DNA from: Plasmodium coatneyi
Lineage: Eukaryota > Apicomplexa > Aconoidasida > Haemosporida > Plasmodiidae
NCBI RefSeq assembly: GCF_001680005.1
Contig: NC_033565.1
Coordinates: 849,501 to 913,500 of the forward strand
Reading direction: 5' to 3'
DNA: 64,000 nucleotides
Under the pieces are notes generated by a model. The model was not told the origin of the DNA and made no database searches. It saw nothing but the letters and a program-made list of their open reading frames with translations. Positions within the stretch are counted from its first letter, which is position 1. Each line of letters starts with the position of its first letter. The position numbers were made by a program, and so were the translations under genes. This document shows positions 58,202 through 64,000 of this stretch, in pieces.

Positions 58202-59191
58202 ATGTCGACCACGAACCCGACGGGGGAAACAACCGAGTGGGACGACCTGCAAAGGAAGTATGGAAATTTGCCCCCACTGGAGAAGGAGGTGAAGGAGGAA
58301 GAAATATACCTGAGGAACTTGGAAAAACTCGAGGGAATCAACCCTTTGGAGAAAAAGAACCTGCACGAACTGACGTTGTTGGAGGAGAACTGCGTCGACG
58401 AGGAGTACCTGAAAATCATCGAAAAGCACAAAGCGAATCGGATAAAAGAAATAAACAGAAGTAAGGCGCTGGATGTGTTTGGAGAAGTGTACGAAATTTC
58501 CAAGGATAATTTTCTAACCGAAGTTAATGAAGCCAGTAAGAGGAACCCCCTGGGTGAACATGGCGGCCGGTCGCTGGAAAGCACACGGGGGGATGAGGAT
58601 TTAGAAGAGGAGGAAGAAGCAGCAGTTGCAGACGGAACAGAGGGAACGCACGTCGTCATCCATCTCTACTCAGACAACGTTGTAGCATGCAAAGTGATCA
58701 ACAACATACTGTGTCAGTTGGCCAGAAAACACAAATACGTAAAGTTCACCAAGGGTGTATACAATCGAATTGTGGAAAATTACCCCGAGGCGAAGCTGCC
58801 TACTATTCTCATTTACTACAATGGTACATGCATACACCAAATTTGTAACCTACTGAACAGCATAAAAGGAGGAGTAAAGAACTTAACTCTTAAAACCTTT
58901 GAACAGTTTTTGGCAAAGTATAATGTTTTGAGGTATCCCTCAAGTTGGATGCACACTGGACAGAGTCTTAGTGACCACACGGTTGGTTCTAGTGATGGGG
59001 AGAGTGAGGATGGAGGTCGGTATGCTGAAAAAGGCACCCGCGTTAGAACACATAAACAGTACACTTCGTTTAATATGTTTGGTAGGAAGTACACAAGTGG
59101 GGAGGACTACTCCTCTGATGAGGGGGGATTGAAGTCAAAGGGTTATGCCTCCTCCATGCTGGACCGGAAGGTTAGTCGGAATGAGCTCTAA
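58202..59191 (+). CDS. Phosducin-like protein (PhLP2/VIAF type)
   Basis: Cytosolic thioredoxin-fold cochaperone expected to assist the CCT/TRiC chaperonin in folding actin, tubulin and related clients. ATG 58202 gives 329 residues without introns. Upstream sequence is open but has no closer ATG. The N-terminus TTEWDDLQRKYGNLPP is the PhLP2 signature. A helical segment follows, then FGEVYEISKDNFLTEVNEAS, where the thioredoxin-like domain begins (residues ~98-270). An acidic insertion (EDLEEEEEAAVADG) splits the usual strand before VVIHLYSDNVVACKVINNIL; NYPEAKLPTILIYYNGTCIH is also conserved. There is no CxxC redox pair, as in other PhLPs. The C-terminal ~60 residues are Ser/Gly-rich and charged. 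It converges on the pseudouridine synthase with 381 bp between stops. Confidence 0.92.
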   Translation: MSTTNPTGETTEWDDLQRKYGNLPPLEKEVKEEEIYLRNLEKLEGINPLEKKNLHELTLLEENCVDEEYLKIIEKHKANRIKEINRSKALDVFGEVYEISKDNFLTEVNEASKRNPLGEHGGRSLESTRGDEDLEEEEEAAVADGTEGTHVVIHLYSDNVVACKVINNILCQLARKHKYVKFTKGVYNRIVENYPEAKLPTILIYYNGTCIHQICNLLNSIKGGVKNLTLKTFEQFLAKYNVLRYPSSWMHTGQSLSDHTVGSSDGESEDGGRYAEKGTRVRTHKQYTSFNMFGRKYTSGEDYSSDEGGLKSKGYASSMLDRKVSRNEL

Positions 59192-59572
59192 GTGGGGCAA
59201 AGCATGTGTGCACTTGTATGGGGAGGCGTCCCACTGATGAATAAGGGTCCTTCGGTTTCGACGTATGCGTTGCGTCCTCGGGGAAGGAGCACTCCATTTT
59301 TTGCTGGCTATTTTTCCTGCCTACATTTTTCCCCAATTTTTTTTTTTGTTACAACTGGGTGTAGTTTCATGTTGGAGGGAAGGGGGAGAGACACACGCAC
59401 GCCTCGAATGATAAAGTGACGTGGTCTCCCCCGTCAAATGAACAAACAAACAAACAAAAAAACATATCACGCCAAATAGGCACACATTCGCAAAAAAGGA
59501 AACGTGTAAGAATTGATGTTACATCGGATAGGTGAACACATAAGTATATGCGTGCTTGCAAGCCCTCCCCTA
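59192..59572. other. Convergent 3' region
   Basis: 381 bp between the phosducin-like and pseudouridine synthase stops. It contains a T run near 59337-59347 and (AAAC)n near 59440-59460. No gene. Confidence 0.6.
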
Positions 59573-61061
59573 TCACGACAGCAACGCCGCGGAAATATCC
59601 CCCTGAATATTAGGGGGGAACAAAATTTTGGTCAAGCAGAGGCCCTGTGCGGGGGCGCAGAGCTTCACCTTCAGTGGCTTGCTAAAATGAAGGGCATCCC
59701 GTACGTCCTCGTACTCCAACAGTCCGACTCCGACCTGAAGCAGAGTCCCGACGATTATCCTAATCATGTGATAGAGGAACCTATCTCCCTGAATAACAAA
59801 CTGGTAAATGTTACTCCTTAATTCGTGCAACTCTAAAAAGTAGATGTTGCAAAATGGGTCCACTTTCTTTTGCTTCTCCGTCCCCTTCAACGTTCCGCGA
59901 AAGAATTCAAAGTTGTGGTGTCCTATGAACAGCTTGCAGCACTCCTTGATTTTCTCCATGTCAAAGGGGATGGTTGGGTTGCTTCCCCCCTGGCGGTTGA
60001 TTATGTGCAGGCAGTGTGAGACGTCCGGTTGGGTTGGTAATTCGGTTGACAGTTGGGTCGGCGGTTCGGCCGCTTCTCCCCCACAGTGGAGATCGTCAGA
60101 GATGACCTCTTCACGAATGGTTTCTTCACAGGTGGGTTCCTCCAGTTGTTCTTTTTTTTTTTTTTTTTTTTTTTTTCGCACTCCCCCGAAGGAGAAATGC
60201 AAACCTCGGGTCATCATACAGCTGCCATGCGTAGTTCCTCTCCAAAGGCTGACTCGGAACTCGAACGTCAAAATTGTACGTGTAGATTTTTCCCAAATTA
60301 TTAAACCTTACATTGAAGTCAGGGAAGGGTGCATTTAAAACGCCCAGGATTCTTATGTCCTTATTTAGCAATCCATTTAGTGCCATTTTGACCTTATGCA
60401 AGTTACCATCACACGGGGGGGGCCTCTCATAAGACACATACTGACACACATATTCCTTCGCGTGGACTCCCTTGTCAGTTCTACTTACCCCTATAAATTC
60501 AAAGGCCTTCAAATTGGACTTCACCTCCCCTTCCTGTTTCTTCATTTCATATCCATACCCATGAATTTGCAACAAGCAATTTAAGATGGTGTTCTGTACT
60601 GTATCACATTTTGAGTCCCCCGTTGGCGCCTTCCTCTTTTCAGTCGTTCCATTTTTGTAATTCCTCGTTGCGCGTAGGTAGATATCGCTACAGTTTTCAA
60701 TGCCCGTCCAGCCGCTATAGTTCGTGCCGTCGTAGTCAACGATGAGAAGGATGTTCGTCAGTTTGGGGCGATTTGGGGGGGTCCCCTCATTTGGGAAGTT
60801 ACCTACCTCGGATGCTTCATTTGTACCAATTGTGGGAGGTTCTTCCTTGAGGATACTTAGCTCACTCGGGTTTGCCTCATCACCAACGGTGTGCAACGCC
60901 ATTTTGTTTCTTTTCACTCTTATCACACAAAATGACTTGGTTCGCACAAAGAAGGGTCCCCCCCGATGTGTGACCTTCCCTTTGAGGACCTTTTTACAGA
61001 CCCTTTTGCTTTCTATTTTTAAAAGGACACTCAGATAGAGAAGGAAAAGGACGGAATTCAT
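59573..61061 (-). CDS. tRNA pseudouridine synthase (TruA family), broken by an A25 run
   Basis: Converts uridine to pseudouridine in tRNA. ATG at 61061 starts a hydrophobic leader (NSVLFLLYLSVLLKI) and a basic stretch, possibly an organelle-targeting sequence. The catalytic domain begins TNILLIVDYDGTNYSGW, and the active-site motif GVSRTDKGVHAKEYVCQYVS carries the conserved Asp of TruA enzymes. VRFNNLGKIYTYNFD and RNYAWQLYDDPR follow. The frame then meets 25 consecutive A (minus strand; 60176-60152) and ends nine codons later. In the neighbouring frame the second half is intact: FIGHHNFEFFRGT, YQFVIQGDRFLYHMIRIIVG and a C-terminal FPPNIQGDISAALLS stop at 59573. An A24 run would give one continuous protein. 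No GT-AG intron in the right phases was found. This may be an assembly error, a real lesion, or slippage. Confidence 0.85.
60152..60176 (-). repeat. 25-nt homopolymer inside the pseudouridine synthase frame
   Basis: 25 T on the plus strand, that is 25 A in the mRNA sense, encoding a run of Lys. Its length (3n+1) moves the enzyme out of frame. Confidence 0.9.
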
Positions 61062-63402
61062 ATTCGAGTCGGTACCAGTGATTGTCTTCTTCTATGTGCT
61101 CACTCTGGGGTACTACTCTACAGGTGGATAAATAACACTCTACATGTGTTGCTGGAGAATGAAGTCCTTACAAGAAAATTTAAATGGTACAAAATGGAGT
61201 GGTGCGATGGGGAAGCAATAATTGTCTACTTCCGTTTGGGGAAAAAAAAGAAAAATTAAGGTAACCCTTTGGGGAGTGTGCGTACAACGCTTGCTCATTC
61301 AACCGATCCGCAAATGTCTCGCGTAGTTTTCCTCTTCCTCATCCCTGGAATGGTGGCCTGAGGACTCACCCCTGTGGCGTCGTTCAGAGGATTTTTCCCC
61401 GCGAGGACTAACTTGCAAAGTGGACCCTCTACCGAAAAAATAACCGAAGCGTTATATCGGTACAGCTTTACCCGCCTCAACACACGTGTGCGCATGGGAG
61501 GGGTGCAATCACTGCGAAGCGACAACGCGAACGGAGGGTACGGTGATTCGTCACCATTTAATCATCTGTGTGCATTTTTACAAAGTCAAAAAATGGTAGG
61601 ACAAGACAATAACGGAAAGCAAACTTGCAAGGACATTTTAACTGTACAGGTGCGAAGATTACGCTTACCCGACGTTGCATGTGAGGAGGGTATACTCGTA
61701 AATATGCTTTCCGTTTTCCACTGCTGCTCCGGGGCCAACTTAGTTGAGCTTCTTACAGTCGTTAACTGGTTCGTTCCTTTTACAGTACTTTTTTTTGTCT
61801 CTTTGTTGCTTCTTTTTTTTTTTGTACTCTCATTTTAAGCCGATCCCCCCCAACGGCGCATTCTCAGCTGTTCTACTCTCCTTTGCTGTTCTTTATTTTT
61901 TTTTTTCTTTTTCCACTTCTGCCATTCTTTAATATTAATAAACGAAAGGACGAAGAAGCAAACTACATACTTAGCCAAATATATGGAGCTATATAGGTCC
62001 ATTGTGTTATTTCCATTTTTTTGATGCCCCGCACTCCGTTGCTTTGCATACGTTGTGGTGGCAAATCTGTCGTTCCGTTGAGGTGCTACTTAAAAATTCA
62101 CACTGCAGGCCTTGGGGTGTGCTTCCCCCGCCTTTACTTCCTTGTGAGGTGATTAAAGAGGTTTTTTTTTTGTGCAAACTGGGAAAAATAAAGTTTAAAA
62201 TGGAGGAGCAGGAAATTGCGAACTCCAATATATCCCAATGAGGTATATCTTTTTGAAAAAAAAACTGGCAAGGTGGGTATCTTCACAAAAAAAAAAAAAA
62301 AAAAAACGAATAGTTAAAGTTACTTTTTTAAAAGAATTGGTGGTTACCCTTTTTTACTGTGGGTATATGCAGTTGGGGAAAAAAAAAAAAAAAACTTGCT
62401 ACACGGCGGTGATTATTTCTCGCGGGGCAAACGTGGCAAAATGGTATAATTCGTAGTAGGTACTTTGTAAGAGGGTGCGTGGGGATACATATAATTGTTA
62501 ACCGTTTGGACCCATCCGCAGTGCACCAGGCGCAAAGGTACACAAAAAAGGTTGCTAATTTTTTTTCCGCGACACGACATGTTAGCTCCTTCTCTTGCAA
62601 GGGGCCCTTTTGGCGTGAGTGGAACCGCGACACTGTAAAAGTGGGGACCGTAGGTAATCTACAAAGATGTTACCAACCCCCCTCAACCCGGTACACTTGG
62701 CCTTTTAGGGAAATCCGAAGGTGCTTCACAATATCATATGGGTTATTAATGGCGGGTCGAGGAATGGTGATTGTATTTTTTTACCCCCCTTTTGGCGGAA
62801 CAGAAAGGAAAAAGTGAACAGTGCTTGTTTGCAATACGACCCCATTCGTGCGTTAGTGTATGAACGGAACATTCACATAAGAGGGACCCGTAGGCGCATT
62901 GTTCCCTCCCGAAGGTAAAGCAAACTCTAGCATTTTGGGAGGGGCATAAAAAAAAAAAAAATACTGAGGGAAGAAAAATTGCTCCCGCAACAGCATAGTA
63001 TATTATTTGAAGAGCGCTCTTCGCAATTATATTGGCAAACCCTACATGACATGACACGATACGCGACTCGACATGATACGACTACGACTCCCCTTTTTGC
63101 AGAGAATTTTTTTTTTTTTTTTTAACTCCACCCACTGAAGTAAAATAAATCAACAAAAAGAAAAATTGAAGCCAACTTGATAATGCCACGCTGAGGATTT
63201 AAAAAAAAAAAAAATTTCCAACAAAGGAATACAATAAAATAACTCCAAGCCAGAGGCGTTATAAGTACCTCCCCGTGCGGCGTTTTTCAACTTTGTAAAA
63301 CAAGAAAGAGGGATCCACTCTTTATCATTTCGCACTAGAGCAAACTTTTACTATATACGACTGTCGCAGCGACTAGCTATACGCTTCAATTTTCACTACA
63401 AG
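61062..63402. other. Divergent promoter region, pseudouridine synthase and uS11
   Basis: 2.3 kb with no supported gene. It contains A/T tracts near 62288-62306, 62379-62394, 63107-63123 and 63200-63214, and TACGACTC/ACATGATACG-like short repeats at 63045-63090. The open frame at 61374-61838 has no domain and a phenylalanine-rich end produced by T runs. Confidence 0.6.
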
Positions 63403-64000
63403 ATGGCATCCAAAAAGGTGAAAACCCCCCAACCGGAAACGGCCATTGTTTCCGGCCCTCAGCCCAAGGAAGGAGAATTGGTTTTTGGCGTCGCGCACAT
63501 ATTTGCCTCCTTCAATGATACCTTTATCCACGTCACTGATTTAAGTGGAAGGGAAACCCTCGTCAGGATTACAGGTTAGTTGGAACGCAAAAAAAAAAAA
63601 ACACCGAAAAAAAAAATACATACATATGTATATATGCACGCGCGAAGGGGGATAAACAGCACCATCACCCCTGTTCTCAACATCCCCGCGAAGTGTAGCA
63701 ACTGTGCACGTGCCCTGTACCGTTCTTCCTGCTTCCACATCGCGGAGATGTTGCAAACGGGGGGTAGTGATGTCACTACAGGGAGGCTCTCCTATTTGGT
63801 CGCAACCCCCCCGCCCTGTTAACCCTTTAACCGCTTTTACCTCATTTTTACCCCCGTCCATTTGAATACTTCCACAGGTGGAATGAAAGTCAAGGCTGAC
63901 AGAGACGAGTCCAGCCCGTACGCAGCCATGATGGCAGCACAGGATGTGGCAGTTCGACTTAAAGAATTGGGAGTCTCAGCCATTCACATCAAGTTAAGAG
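63403..64000 (+). CDS. RPS14: 40S ribosomal protein uS11 (S14), 3' end outside window
   Basis: Small-subunit platform protein. Exon 1 is 63403-63574 (57 codons plus one base) and exon 2 starts at 63878. The 303-nt phase-1 intron has donor GTTAGT and acceptor ACTTCCACAG. The peptide has the family signatures GELVFGVAHIFASFNDTFIH, VTDLSGRETLVRITGG, MKVKADRDESSPYAAMMAAQ and LKELGVSAIHIKLR. This last segment is followed in the family by a short basic C-terminus that falls beyond the window. About 98 of an expected ~150 residues are present. In Plasmodium annotations this gene is often named 40S ribosomal protein S11 under the bacterial numbering. Confidence 0.97.

Noticed and set aside
60126..60271. 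Intron in the pseudouridine synthase to explain the frame change
   Set aside because: GTTTGC donor at 60216 and candidate AG sites after the poly(A) do not give compatible phases; a homopolymer length change explains it more simply.
61374..61838. 154-codon plus-strand frame before uS11
   Set aside because: No domain, ends in a T-run-encoded hydrophobic stretch, and lies in a divergent promoter region.

Overview
The window is nuclear DNA of a malaria parasite (Plasmodium) of the primate P. vivax/P. knowlesi/P. coatneyi clade. The evidence is eukaryotic genes with short GT-AG introns, frequent poly(dA:dT) tracts, lysine/asparagine-rich insertions in otherwise conserved proteins, an ApiAP2 transcription factor, a nucleus-encoded organellar IF-2 with a signal peptide, and a chromosome-internal SICA/KIR-type antigen gene. 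Base composition is only moderately AT-rich, unlike P. falciparum. The internal SICA/KIR-like gene points to P. knowlesi or P. coatneyi. From memory, the housekeeping gene order matches P. falciparum chromosome 5 around PF3D7_0516200 to PF3D7_0517400; no search was run.

Layout: (1) 1-2788, minus, the histone chaperone SPT16, cut by the window edge. (2) 6618-18220, plus strand: SR-protein splicing factor, a tectonin-like propeller protein, a basic helical-repeat protein, and ribosomal proteins uL11 and uL2. (3) 18221-25089, a gene-poor 6.9 kb stretch ahead of a very large ApiAP2 factor resembling AP2-O2 (25090-31463), whose frame is broken in a G6 run. (4) 32951-42134, an accessory island: a broken exported 2-TM gene, a transmembrane-exon remnant, a three-exon SICA/KIR-like antigen gene, an intact exported 2-TM gene, G-rich minisatellites in both orientations, and polypurine/polypyrimidine tracts. 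(5) 43300-61061: a DUSP-UBL-USP deubiquitinase (minus), an organellar IF-2 with two S1-like domains in front (plus), a six-exon MFS transporter (minus), a phosducin-like protein (plus), and a TruA-type pseudouridine synthase broken at an A25 run (minus). (6) 63403-end, ribosomal protein uS11, 5' part only.

Functionally, the flanks are core machinery (chromatin, splicing, translation, organellar translation, protein folding, stage-specific transcription). The island is host-facing: exported and surface variant proteins inserted between AP2-O2 and the deubiquitinase, which I recall as direct neighbours in P. falciparum. The points most worth checking are the SICA-type ectodomain joined to a KIR-type membrane anchor and tail, its 23-bp intron minisatellite, the S1-S1-IF2 fusion, and three homopolymer-associated frame breaks.
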